The translations under genes and the position numbers were made by a program. The notes under the pieces were generated by a model that was not told the origin of the DNA, made no database searches, and was given only the letters and a program-made list of their open reading frames with translations. Source: an uncultured Opitutia bacterium (GTDB taxonomy: Bacteria; Verrucomicrobiota; Verrucomicrobiia; Opitutales; UBA953). Taken from it: a stretch of DNA of 22,520 nt. The stretch is taken from the NCBI GenBank assembly GCA_903829855.1, contig CAIKRN010000015.1:1-22520 (forward strand), written 5' to 3'. Shown piece after piece: positions 15,345-22,520 of the stretch. Position 1 is the first letter of the stretch. Each line of letters starts with the position of its first letter.

Positions 15345-15372
15345 AATCTAGACCGCGGATAGAGGCTGGCAA
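15345..15372 (-). promoter_or_regulatory. Candidate sigma-70-type promoter of the FecR-domain gene
   Basis: On the minus strand TTGCCA (15372-15367), a 16-nt spacer and TAGATT (15350-15345) lie just downstream of the pfp terminator and about 20 nt before the ATG at 15325. The -35 matches consensus at 5 of 6 positions and the -10 at 4 of 6. Its position between a terminator and a monocistronic gene adds support. Confidence 0.5.
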
Positions 15373-15381
15373 TCCGTAAAC

Positions 15382-15408
15382 AAAAAAGCCCCCATCTGGG
15401 GGCTTTTT
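15382..15408 (-). terminator. Terminator after pfp, T-rich on both strands
   Basis: The stem GCCCCC / GGGGGC with loop AGAT (minus strand) is extended by A/T pairs and followed by a six-T run. It begins 20 nt after the pfp stop. The flanking A-run on one side and T-run on the other mean it could terminate on both strands, though no plus-strand gene ends here. Confidence 0.92.
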
Positions 15409-15427
15409 CTAAGAAAGCAGGCTTGAT

Positions 15428-16729
15428 TTAGGCTGTAACGTACTTCTCCAGACGACGCTGCACGGGCACCGCTGAAAGCTGGGCGTACTTCGGAAGTCCC
15501 TGGTCGAAAGGCAGTTGCAGTTCGCCTTGGATAAGGGGGAGCGCGTAGCGCACGAAGTCCGGGTGAATGGACATCTTGTCTTCGCCGATCCACTTCTCGG
15601 GGAAAGCCTTCACGCCGTTGGCGATTTCGTTCAACGGGGCAAGCATGGTCTGGACAGCGTAGTTCTCCTTTTCCGAGCGGATCAAGATGACCATTTTGCC
15701 AGTTTCGCCAGCGAGGGCAGCCTTGACAGCGGCACCGCCACAAAGTTCGGCTTCATCGACGTCGGTCTTGGAAGCGTTGTGCGAGGCGGCGCGCTGGGTG
15801 ATACCCAGTTTGGAAGAGCGGGCCTTGACGCCATCGAAACGAGATTCGACGAGGCTGCGGAGGTATTCGCCGGCGCCACCGAGAACGGCGTGACCAAATG
15901 CATCCGTGCTCGAGGTGTCAGCACCGAGGTAATTGCCGGTGGCATCCTGGACGCCTTCGGAAACAACGACGAAGCAGTGACCGTTGGACTTCAATACTTC
16001 TTCGACGCGGCGAATGAAGTTGTCGGGATTGAAAGCGACTTCCGGGAGAAGGATGATGTGCGGGGCGGTGCAGCCGTAGTGAGTGTTCTTCACCGACTTG
16101 TCGTCATTCTTGTCGCGACGCTGGGCGAGCACAGACGAAGCGGCGAGCCAGCCGGCGTTGCGGCCCATGACTTCGAGAATCGAGACGAAGTCGTTCTGCC
16201 CCATGGCAGCATTGTCGAGAGCGGTTTCGCGGATCGTGACACCGATGTGCTTGGCGACGGAACCGAAGCCCGGGCAGTGGTCGGTGAGCGGCAGATCATT
16301 ATCAATGGTCTTCGGCACGCCGACGACGCGGAGCTCGTAACCGCGCTCTTTGGCGAGGTCGGAGATCTTGGCGGCGGTGTCCTGAGAGTCGTTGCCACCG
16401 ATGTAGTGGAAGTAGCGGATGTTGTGGGCCTCGAACACCTGGAGGATGCGATCGAAGTCTTCAGCCTTCTTCACCTTGTAGCGGCAAGTGCCAAGGGCCG
16501 CACCAGGAGTATGGCGGAGGGCACGGAGCGTCTGCTGGGTTTCAGCGGCGAGGTCGATGAGTTGCTCATTGAGCACGCCCTGAATGCCGTTCAATCCGCC
16601 GTAGATTTCGACGATTTCGTCCTCATGCTTGAGGGCTTCAGCAATGACCCCGGCGAGGCTGGCGTTGATGACGGGGGTGGGACCGCCGCTCTGCGCGACG
16701 AGAAGATTGCCAATGAGGGGAGATGACAT
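15428..16729 (-). CDS. pfp: 6-phosphofructokinase, diphosphate-dependent type
   Basis: Phosphorylates fructose 6-phosphate to fructose 1,6-bisphosphate, and in the PPi class also runs in reverse. AQSGGPTPVIN near residue 12 is the phosphate-donor loop, GGNDS is at 111-115, PKTIDND at 139-145 and MGRNAGW at 188-194. In this superfamily Asp in the fourth position of GGxDS and Lys in PKTIDND, as here, go with pyrophosphate use, while ATP enzymes have GGDGS and PGTIDND. The third position is Asn rather than Asp. Its 433 residues suit the PPi group. No ribosome binding site precedes ATG 16729. Phosphoryl donor is inferred from motifs only. Confidence 0.9.
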   Translation of the reverse strand: MSSPLIGNLLVAQSGGPTPVINASLAGVIAEALKHEDEIVEIYGGLNGIQGVLNEQLIDLAAETQQTLRALRHTPGAALGTCRYKVKKAEDFDRILQVFEAHNIRYFHYIGGNDSQDTAAKISDLAKERGYELRVVGVPKTIDNDLPLTDHCPGFGSVAKHIGVTIRETALDNAAMGQNDFVSILEVMGRNAGWLAASSVLAQRRDKNDDKSVKNTHYGCTAPHIILLPEVAFNPDNFIRRVEEVLKSNGHCFVVVSEGVQDATGNYLGADTSSTDAFGHAVLGGAGEYLRSLVESRFDGVKARSSKLGITQRAASHNASKTDVDEAELCGGAAVKAALAGETGKMVILIRSEKENYAVQTMLAPLNEIANGVKAFPEKWIGEDKMSIHPDFVRYALPLIQGELQLPFDQGLPKYAQLSAVPVQRRLEKYVTA

Positions 16730-16774
16730 GGGAGTGAACAGGTTGAAAAGTGGGTTGTGGGAAGCCCCACCCCC

Positions 16775-16813
16775 CTTGGCAACACGGAAAACCCTCCCCC
16801 GCCCCTGCCCCCC
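16775..16813 (-). other. G-rich tract with a strong G-quadruplex motif in the purB-pfp spacer
   Basis: On the minus (mRNA) strand a G6 run, CA, G4, C, G5, A and G3 lie consecutively between 16813 and 16792. That is four G-tracts with loops of 2, 1 and 1 nt. A second block, G6-T-G4, follows at 16785-16775. The tract begins 10 nt after the purB stop and ends 46 nt before the pfp start. The 93-nt spacer holds no gene and no intrinsic terminator that I can see. Confidence 0.7.
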
Positions 16814-16822
16814 TCGGAAGGC

Positions 16823-18253
16823 CTACAAAATACGCCCGACCTTAACTTTCGCCGACTCAGGCACCCGCTGGGACCAGACGGCGACCTGAGCCGCAAAAGC
16901 ATCCACTTGAGCCCCGGCGGAGCCGGTCAGCTCGCCCGCCTTGGCGACGGCATCAAGCAGGGCGGACTTGGGCAGGCGGAGGCGATTATCTCCCGCTAGG
17001 CGGTCCACGAGGTCATTCCGCTCGATCTTGCCCGAGCGCAGGTCTCGAGCCACCGCGACCGCGTGCTCCTTGATCGCCTCGTGGGCCTCTTCGCGGCCGG
17101 CGCCCGCCTTGACAGCCTCCATGAGGAAAGTGGTCGTGAGTAGAAACGGGAGATAATGACGCGACTCGCGTTCAATGACGGGGCGATTGACCTCCATCTG
17201 CCCAAGCACAGTGAGGAAGGCCTCGAAGAGTCCGTCGATCGCCATGAAGGCATCCGGTAACAAGACGCGGCGGACGACGGAACAAGAGACATCACCTTCA
17301 TTCCACTGATCACCAGAAAGCGAAGCAGCCATGGCGAGGTGACCTCGCAGGATAACATGGAATCCGTTGATCCGCTCGCAGGTGCGGGCGTTCATCTTGT
17401 GCGGCATCGCCGAAGAGCCCACTTGGCCAGGCAGGAAGCCTTCGCTGGCGAGCTCGTGGCCGGCCATAAGGCGGAGTGTTTTCGCAAAAGACGAAGGACC
17501 GCTGGCGGCGGAGAGTAACGCGGAGACCATTTCAAGGTCCATCGAGCGGGGGTAAACTTGGCCGACGGCGTTAAGCGAATGCGGGATGCCCAGATGCACC
17601 AGCACGCGACCTTCGAGTTGGGAGGCCTTGGCGGCATCACCGGAGAAAAGCGTCAGTTGGTCGAGCTGCGTACCGACGGCACCCTTGAGGCCGCGGGCGG
17701 CGAAAGCCCCGAGGGCGGCATCCACTTGCGCGACACCGCGCAAGCAATCCTCACCAAACATTGCCCACCGCTTACCTACCGTCGTGGGCTGGGCGGCGAC
17801 ATTGTGGGTACGGGCGGCAATCAATACATCGCGATCCGTCTGGGCGCGCCGCGCCAACGCCGAAAGGGCAGCGACGGATTTTGCCCGGATGAGCTGAAGC
17901 GAACGGAAGACCTGGAGTTGCTCCACGGATTCGGTGAGGTCACGGCTAGTCAGACCCTTGTGCACATGCTGGTGGCCAGCGAGGGCGCAAAACTCATCGA
18001 TGCGTGCTTTGACGTCGTGGCGGGTCTCTTCCTCGCGCTTGCGGATAGCTTCGAAATCAACCTGCTCTTTGACCTTCTCGTAGGCTACGATGGCCTCCGC
18101 CGGGATATCCAGACCGAGGTCGCGCTGGGCCTTCATGACGGCAATCCAATACTCACGCTCGAGGACCACGCGGCCACGGGTGGACCAGATTGCCTTCATC
18201 GCCGGGGAGGCGTAGCGATCGGCGAGGACATTAGGGACGTTATCGGAATCCAT
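16823..18253 (-). CDS. purB: Adenylosuccinate lyase
   Basis: Fumarase/aspartase-superfamily enzyme acting twice in purine synthesis: it splits SAICAR to AICAR and adenylosuccinate to AMP, releasing fumarate each time. Near the N-terminus are RYASPAMKAIWS and KGLTSRDLTES. THNVAAQPTTVGKR carries the conserved His-x-Gln-type substrate loop in variant form, and GSSAMPHKMNARTCERI is the superfamily signature with the flexible catalytic Ser. The length is 476 residues. The frame is open to a GTG at 18277, but ATG 18253 (MDSDNVPNVLADRY) is preferred, starting 26 nt after the holA stop. No Shine-Dalgarno sequence is seen. The N-terminal and C-terminal parts fit the longer PurB subfamily. Confidence 0.94.
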   Translation of the reverse strand: MDSDNVPNVLADRYASPAMKAIWSTRGRVVLEREYWIAVMKAQRDLGLDIPAEAIVAYEKVKEQVDFEAIRKREEETRHDVKARIDEFCALAGHQHVHKGLTSRDLTESVEQLQVFRSLQLIRAKSVAALSALARRAQTDRDVLIAARTHNVAAQPTTVGKRWAMFGEDCLRGVAQVDAALGAFAARGLKGAVGTQLDQLTLFSGDAAKASQLEGRVLVHLGIPHSLNAVGQVYPRSMDLEMVSALLSAASGPSSFAKTLRLMAGHELASEGFLPGQVGSSAMPHKMNARTCERINGFHVILRGHLAMAASLSGDQWNEGDVSCSVVRRVLLPDAFMAIDGLFEAFLTVLGQMEVNRPVIERESRHYLPFLLTTTFLMEAVKAGAGREEAHEAIKEHAVAVARDLRSGKIERNDLVDRLAGDNRLRLPKSALLDAVAKAGELTGSAGAQVDAFAAQVAVWSQRVPESAKVKVGRIL

Positions 18254-18279
18254 CGGAAAGTGTTCTATTTGTATCACGC

Positions 18280-19443
18280 CTAACGCTTGACGGCAAGCGC
18301 TCGGAGGAACATCGCCCGCACCGAGGGCTCATCCAGTCCGCGATTGGAGGCATCGAAACAATCAGCACAGGCCATTTGTAAGTCCACCAGCTCCACGAGG
18401 CTGAAACGTGCCGCGGCGGGGGCGACCTTATTGCTAACGTACCAAGGATTCTGGGAAAAAAGATTAGCCGAAGACTTGGCGGCGGAGCCGAAGGTCGGCC
18501 CATGGCGAGAACTGGCGGTTTCGAACTGTCCCTTGGCCAGTCCGGCTTCACTCACACGAAAATCCCCCGAGTCGACGAGACAACGGATTTGAATGAGCAG
18601 GCGGAGGCGGTTTTGCAAAGCCGTCAGTAACGGGCGACTGGAAGACTCGTTGAAGAAATATCGGTCCAGGGAGTCCAGCGCCCACTTGAGATCCCGCGAA
18701 GCCAGGGCCTCGATCGGCTCGAAGAAATCCCCTTCACCAAAAGGCGGCACCAAGAGCAGCACGTCGGCCTCGCGGATCGTGCCACTGGCGCCAACGTAAG
18801 TAGCGAGCTTCTCGCACTCGACGAGGACGAGGCGGGTAGACTGCCCCACTCGGCCGACAATCATCTCCGGCACGCCGCGGTCGAATTTCGCACCGAGCGA
18901 GCGTAGGTGTTCGGCGGCCAGCGCGAGTTGCATATCGCCTTGAGCGTCGTCCTTACTGAAACCCGATTTCGCTGCCGATGCATGCAGGATGAATTCATCC
19001 GCAACATCCTTCAGGGCGGAGAGATCCTTGCGCCGGCCATCATAAGGGGACGCCGAGATGATGATGAAGATTTCTGCGGGAGCCTCGGTCGCGGCCGCCA
19101 ATACCCGGGCGAGGCTTTCTTTCACGTCGAGCGACTTAGACTGCACGGAGTCTGAAACCCAATTGAGATTCCGCAGCCAGATAATGCGCTTACCTCCGAA
19201 CATGGATAGCGTCTTCACCGAATCCACGAACTGCAGTTCGACTGGGCGGGCATCCTCAACGCGGATCATCGCGCCGGAAATAATTTCAGCCTCCGCCTCG
19301 GCTCCGGCGGCCTTCTTGGCCTGCTCGAAACAGGCACGCCCGTCCCGGTCGACGAGGTATTCGTCCTTTCCTGCGACAATGGCGAGATAGCCGGGCACGC
19401 GCCTAATCTCCCTCCCCGCCCGCTTCTGGCAATCCTTTGTCAT
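18280..19443 (-). CDS. holA: DNA polymerase III clamp-loader subunit delta
   Basis: A 387-residue protein with the layout of the delta subunit, which opens the beta clamp. YLAIVAGKDEYLVDR near residues 18-32 matches the start of the AAA-like domain, and VDSVKTLSMFGGKRIIWLRN near 70-90 corresponds to the clamp-interacting segment (xxLFGxxRxxxLR). A middle RVGQSTRLVLVECEKLATYVG and a C-terminal helical collar (ALDSLDRYFFNESSSRPLLTALQNRLR) follow. The frame is open to a TTG at 19497, but that would enter a repeat element; ATG 19443 is preferred. The gene lies between cinA and purB, all on the same strand. Delta proteins diverge strongly, so confidence rests on several motifs. Confidence 0.84.
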   Translation of the reverse strand: MTKDCQKRAGREIRRVPGYLAIVAGKDEYLVDRDGRACFEQAKKAAGAEAEAEIISGAMIRVEDARPVELQFVDSVKTLSMFGGKRIIWLRNLNWVSDSVQSKSLDVKESLARVLAAATEAPAEIFIIISASPYDGRRKDLSALKDVADEFILHASAAKSGFSKDDAQGDMQLALAAEHLRSLGAKFDRGVPEMIVGRVGQSTRLVLVECEKLATYVGASGTIREADVLLLVPPFGEGDFFEPIEALASRDLKWALDSLDRYFFNESSSRPLLTALQNRLRLLIQIRCLVDSGDFRVSEAGLAKGQFETASSRHGPTFGSAAKSSANLFSQNPWYVSNKVAPAAARFSLVELVDLQMACADCFDASNRGLDEPSVRAMFLRALAVKR

Positions 19444-19460
19444 TCGCAGGCCCAAGGCCC

Positions 19461-19550
19461 GAGGTAGGGGCGCCACTACGTGGCGTCCGTTCGCCAATGA
19501 AGAAATGAAACGGGGGCTTAACGGCGGGCTCGGAGAGTCCGCCCTACCTC
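19461..19550. repeat. Composite palindromic repeat A: two inverted REP-like hairpins
   Basis: Left unit: GTAG (19464-19467) directly followed by a 9-bp stem, GGGCGCCAC / GTGGCGTCC (19468-19476, 19480-19488), with loop TAC. Right unit, inverted: stem GGCGGGCTC / GAGTCCGCC (19523-19531, 19535-19543) with loop GGA, directly followed by CTAC (19544-19547). Outer arms GAGGTAGG (19461-19468) and CCTACCTC (19543-19550) are exact inverted repeats. A 34-nt spacer separates the units. GTAG-headed imperfect palindromes in inverted pairs are the hallmark of REP/BIME elements moved by RAYT transposases. The element occupies most of the cinA-holA spacer. Confidence 0.8.
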
Positions 19551-19606
19551 AAGTATCTTCCGGCCCTCGGGTCCTCCAGCCTCGAGCCCTCCCGACTCGC
19601 CCGCCC

Positions 19607-20887
19607 TCAGGCCCCGTGTAATAAATCTTCGACGCGGTACTTGTTCAGCTTCCGCCGCATCCAGTCGAGTGAGGTGTTCACGGCGCGCTGCTTCACCTGG
19701 AGCCGGTCGCCCGGAATAACCACGCGCCGGGACCAAACCCCCGCTGGCGTGGCATAGCCAAAATAGACCGTCCCGACTGGGTCCGCCGCCGTGCCGCCCC
19801 CCGGCCCAGCGTAACCTGTGACGGAGAGTGCATAGTCCGAGCCAAACTTTTCGACGGCCCCCGTGGCCATGGCTACGGCACATTCAGCGGAAACCGCCCC
19901 ATGCTGCGCAAGCAGGCACTCCGGAATCCCGAGCAGGCTCATCTTGGCATCGTTCGCATAACAAACCGCCGACCCCGCGAAAACCTTCGAAGCCCCAGGT
20001 ACATCGGTGAAAGCATTCGCCAAGAGGCCACCCGTGCAGGATTCCGCGAGGGCGACCGTTTTTTCCAAGCTGCGAAGTTGTTCGACGACAAGCGAGGCGA
20101 GGCAAGCGTGGCCAGTACAGACGAAATCATGCCCCACGGCGTCACGCACCTTGCGGGCGACGTCGCATAACTGTTCGGCGGTCACACCACTGCCCGCCGA
20201 TGAGATGCGCGCATCGACCACGCCCGTATGCGTACCAAAAGAAAGCGCCATACCTGGAACGAGGAGCGGCCGCACGATTTCCTCCAGCGGCACGGCACCG
20301 ATACCGAATGTACGGACTTGAACGTAGGCTTCACCTTCGCAGGCACAGCCTACGCCGCGCAGACGAGGCACGACTTGCTCTTCGAACATCGGACGAAGTT
20401 CGAGGGAGGGACCGGGAAGCATCACCAAGGCCTTGCCATCGCGATGCAGAAATACTCCTGGAGCCGTGCCACGGCAGTTGGGCAGCGATTCGGCTCCGGA
20501 CGGGATGAAGCACTGACCGAGATCCGCCTCGGATACTTTGCGGCCAATAAGTTTGAAGCGTTCGCGTAATGCCGCCTCCGCCGCGGGTACATGGACGAGC
20601 GTAAGGCCGAGGGCGGTGGCGACGGCCGCCCGCGTGTGATCATCGGAAGTCGGGCCGATTCCCCCCGTGGTGACGATGAGGTCATAGGCGCCCCAAGCGG
20701 ACCCGACCTCGCGGGCGATTTCCGCCGCATCATCGCGGACGACCACGGATCGCGTAATCGGCAGTCCGCGGCGGGCCAGATGTTCACCCAACCACAAGAG
20801 GTGACCGTTCTCCCTGATGCCATCCAACAGCTCGTCGCCCACGTTGATAACGAGGACCTGACGGGGGCGATTGGCACAGGAAAGCAT
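19607..20887 (-). CDS. cinA: CinA-family protein: MoaB-like domain plus nicotinamide-nucleotide amidase domain
   Basis: Two-domain protein of 426 residues. The N-terminal MoaB/MogA-like domain (about 1-175) has INVGDELLDGIRENGH and TTGGIGPTSDDHTR; in some bacteria it hydrolyses ADP-ribose. The C-terminal PncC-type domain (about 255-415) has LAESCTGGLLAN, with the catalytic Ser, and SVTGYAGPGGGT; it deamidates nicotinamide mononucleotide in NAD recycling. Both halves look complete. ATG 20887 fits the family N-terminus, and no ribosome binding site is visible. It is divergent from uvrC across 46 bp. It probably heads the cinA-holA-purB-pfp series, though the repeat element lies between it and holA. 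Confidence 0.93.
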   Translation of the reverse strand: MLSCANRPRQVLVINVGDELLDGIRENGHLLWLGEHLARRGLPITRSVVVRDDAAEIAREVGSAWGAYDLIVTTGGIGPTSDDHTRAAVATALGLTLVHVPAAEAALRERFKLIGRKVSEADLGQCFIPSGAESLPNCRGTAPGVFLHRDGKALVMLPGPSLELRPMFEEQVVPRLRGVGCACEGEAYVQVRTFGIGAVPLEEIVRPLLVPGMALSFGTHTGVVDARISSAGSGVTAEQLCDVARKVRDAVGHDFVCTGHACLASLVVEQLRSLEKTVALAESCTGGLLANAFTDVPGASKVFAGSAVCYANDAKMSLLGIPECLLAQHGAVSAECAVAMATGAVEKFGSDYALSVTGYAGPGGGTAADPVGTVYFGYATPAGVWSRRVVIPGDRLQVKQRAVNTSLDWMRRKLNKYRVEDLLHGA

Positions 20888-20933
20888 TTGCGGGAGAGCG
20901 GGGTTCGAGCAGGGTTAAGGGCCTAGGCCAAAA

Positions 20934-22403
20934 ATGCAAACCGACCGGGAAGAACTTTCGCCCAAGGCCAAGGCCCGGCGAGCCCCCCACACCCCAGGCG
21001 TCTACCTGATGAAGGACGCCGCTGGGCTAGTCGTCTATGTCGGGAAGGCTAAAGACCTTAAAAAACGCCTGGCCTCCTATTTCGTACCCCGGCAACGCCT
21101 GACCCCCAAGGTGGCAGCCATGATGGATACGGTGGCCGATATGGAATGGCACGAGGTCCGCTCCGAGACGGAAGCCCTCCTCTTAGAGGGCAAACTGATC
21201 AAACGGTGGCGGCCCCGCTGGAATATCCTCTTCCGCGATGACAAGCAATTCCCGCAAGTCCGGGTCGACCTCGCCGACCCCCTACCCAAGTTCCGTATCG
21301 TCCGCGCCCGCACCACCGACGCCTGCCGCTATTTCGGGCCCTTCCCCCATCAACAGGCCGTCCGCCGCACGCTGAACGAAATGCGCAAGAAGTTCGGTAT
21401 CCTGCTCGCCGACAGTGCCCCGCTCGCCCAACCCGATGGCACCTGGAAACTCTACGACGACGCCCGGGCCGAGATCCAGAAACACGCCAACGTCGTGACG
21501 ACGGAGGAATATGCCACCCGCGTCGCCGCCGCCTGCGCATTCCTCGAAGGCAAAGTCGAATCGTGGACCGAGCAGGTCGAGGCCGACATGCGTAAAGCAG
21601 CGGAAGCTCGGGATTATGAAAAAGCGGCCAGCCTGCGCGACCTCCTCGACGCCCTCAAGCGCACGACGGAAAAATCCCGCCGCTTCCTCCGCGACAACCC
21701 CCTGCCCCGACGTGATGAAGCCAGTGCGCTCACCTCGCTCGCCGCCGCCCTCGGCCTCGAACGCCCGCCCGCGACGGCGGAGTGCTTTGATATTTCCCAT
21801 ATCTCGGGCACGCTCGCCGTCGCCTCGATGGTCCGCTTCGTCGACGGGCAGGCCGACAAGTCCGGCTACCGCCGCTTCAAAATCAAGACCTTCGTGGGCA
21901 ATGATGACTTCCGCTCGATGCAAGAAGTCGTCGGCCGCCGCTACACACGCCTGCACGAAGAACACCGTGCGTTTCCCGAGCTCGTCATCATCGACGGGGG
22001 CCTCGGTCAGGTTCACGCCGCCCTCGCGGCCTTCAAGGAACACGAGCTCGCCCCGCCCCCGCTCATCGGCCTGGCCAAGCGTGAAGAAACCATCGTCTTC
22101 CCCGACGGCCGCGAACTGAAGCTCCCGCGGCATGACGTCGGCCTCGCCCTGCTCATGCGCATTCGCGATGAGGCCCACCGCTTCGCCAATGATTTCAATG
22201 CCGACCTGCGCAGTCGCAAACTGCGCGAGTCGTTACTCGATGAGATGCCGGGACTCGGACCCAAGCGCAAAGACGCCCTGCTCGCGCACTTCGGTAGCAT
22301 CCAGAAACTGCGCAAGGCCACCGCTGAAGAAATCGCCGAAGTGGCTGGACTCAGCGATAAACTCGCTGGCGAAGTGAAGGCGTATTTAGAGGCGAGAGGT
22401 TAA
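20934..22403 (+). CDS. uvrC: Excinuclease ABC subunit C, short form lacking the central cysteine cluster
   Basis: Makes both incisions in nucleotide excision repair after UvrA/UvrB damage recognition. The GIY-YIG domain (GVY at 22-24, YVG at 35-37, Arg45, SETEALLLE near 77-85) makes the 3' cut. The UVR motif lies at about 211-242. The RNase H-like domain has D286 (FDISH), D354 (IIDGG) and H415 (DEAH), the expected triad for the 5' cut. Two helix-hairpin-helix motifs (PGLGPKRK, AGLSDKLA) end it. At 489 residues it is shorter than the usual 550-620. The region between FGPFP and the UVR motif carries no cysteine cluster. The start is ATG 20934, with no clear ribosome binding site. It is divergent from cinA. 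Confidence 0.95.
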   Translation: MQTDREELSPKAKARRAPHTPGVYLMKDAAGLVVYVGKAKDLKKRLASYFVPRQRLTPKVAAMMDTVADMEWHEVRSETEALLLEGKLIKRWRPRWNILFRDDKQFPQVRVDLADPLPKFRIVRARTTDACRYFGPFPHQQAVRRTLNEMRKKFGILLADSAPLAQPDGTWKLYDDARAEIQKHANVVTTEEYATRVAAACAFLEGKVESWTEQVEADMRKAAEARDYEKAASLRDLLDALKRTTEKSRRFLRDNPLPRRDEASALTSLAAALGLERPPATAECFDISHISGTLAVASMVRFVDGQADKSGYRRFKIKTFVGNDDFRSMQEVVGRRYTRLHEEHRAFPELVIIDGGLGQVHAALAAFKEHELAPPPLIGLAKREETIVFPDGRELKLPRHDVGLALLMRIRDEAHRFANDFNADLRSRKLRESLLDEMPGLGPKRKDALLAHFGSIQKLRKATAEEIAEVAGLSDKLAGEVKAYLEARG

Positions 22404-22431
22404 TGCCTCGATCGGCCGCCGAACGGTGGCC

Positions 22432-22488
22432 GTAGGTAGGGTCATGACTACGTCGTGACCGGGCGTGGCGTAGCCCCGCCCCTACCTC
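22432..22488. repeat. Composite palindromic repeat B: two inverted REP-like hairpins, no spacer
   Basis: Left unit: GTAG (22436-22439) directly followed by a 9-bp stem, GGTCATGAC / GTCGTGACC (22440-22448, 22452-22460), with loop TAC and one wobble pair. Right unit, inverted: stem GGGCGTGGC / GCCCCGCCC (22461-22469, 22473-22481) with loop GTA and one mismatch, directly followed by CTAC (22482-22485). Outer arms AGGTAGGG and CCCTACCT frame the pair. The architecture matches repeat A exactly, but stem sequences differ. It lies 28 nt after the uvrC stop. The last 30 bases of the window show nothing I can assign apart from a weak GCGTTC/GAACGC inverted repeat. Confidence 0.8.
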
Positions 22489-22520
22489 AGCGTTCACCAT
22501 CCGGCGAACGCCCCTAACTC

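Noticed and set aside
15515..16726. Open frame of 403 codons on the plus strand opposite pfp
   Set aside because: Exact shadow of pfp, with a Val/Gly/Asp-biased translation caused by reverse-complement codon usage. No start signals or motifs.
19444..19497. Longer holA start at TTG 19497
   Set aside because: The extra residues would be encoded by the palindromic repeat, and ATG 19443 aligns with the expected delta-subunit start.
21282..22178. Open frame of 298 codons on the minus strand opposite uvrC
   Set aside because: Antisense shadow of a gene with complete UvrC catalytic motifs.
22490..22511. Inverted repeat GCGTTC/GAACGC near the right edge as a uvrC terminator
   Set aside because: Six-bp arms, 10-nt loop and no T-run; too weak, and the context beyond 22520 is unseen.

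Overview
The window looks like chromosomal core sequence from a GC-rich Gram-negative bacterium. A Verrucomicrobiota member close to Opitutae is my best guess. That guess rests on a dcw cell-wall cluster headed by mraZ, a meso-DAP-type MurE, an LpxL-type acyltransferase (so lipid A and an outer membrane), a PPi-type phosphofructokinase, a DUF3568-like lipoprotein and GTAG-headed palindromic intergenic repeats. No rRNA or tRNA was seen to confirm it. I see no phage, plasmid, IS or CRISPR sequence.

Layout. (1) 1-7435, minus strand: the dcw cluster read right to left, mraZ-rsmH-ftsL-ftsI-murE-murF-mraY, with mraY running off the left edge. From rsmH on, genes abut or overlap by 1-4 nt, so the block is one translationally coupled unit for septal peptidoglycan synthesis. 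It is headed by a clear MraZ-box array. (2) 7364-7744: divergent regulatory region. (3) 7745-10972, plus strand: a small lipoprotein with its own terminator, then aroC, a P-loop protein of unknown function and an LpxL-like acyltransferase, closely packed. (4) 10985-12513, minus strand: ECF sigma factor, a membrane protein that is probably its anti-sigma factor, and a secreted helical protein with TPE-R repeats; this looks like an envelope-stress module. (5) 12565-14119, minus: tmk and holB, overlapping. (6) 14225-15325, minus: an exported FecR-domain protein between two terminators, with a promoter. (7) 15428-20887, minus: cinA, holA, purB and pfp in one direction, with a palindromic repeat pair between cinA and holA and a G-rich tract before pfp. 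(8) 20934-22403, plus: a short uvrC, followed by a second palindromic repeat pair.

Most genes are housekeeping. The points most worth a second look are: two composite palindromic elements with identical architecture (GTAG head, 9-bp stem, 3-nt loop, paired in inverted orientation); a UvrC lacking the central cysteine cluster; the MraZ box that also reads as a G-quadruplex motif; a second strong G-quadruplex motif upstream of pfp; an ECF-type promoter placed so that the sigma mRNA would be almost leaderless; and the uncharacterised P-loop protein behind aroC. I did not find a convincing wholly new multi-gene system.
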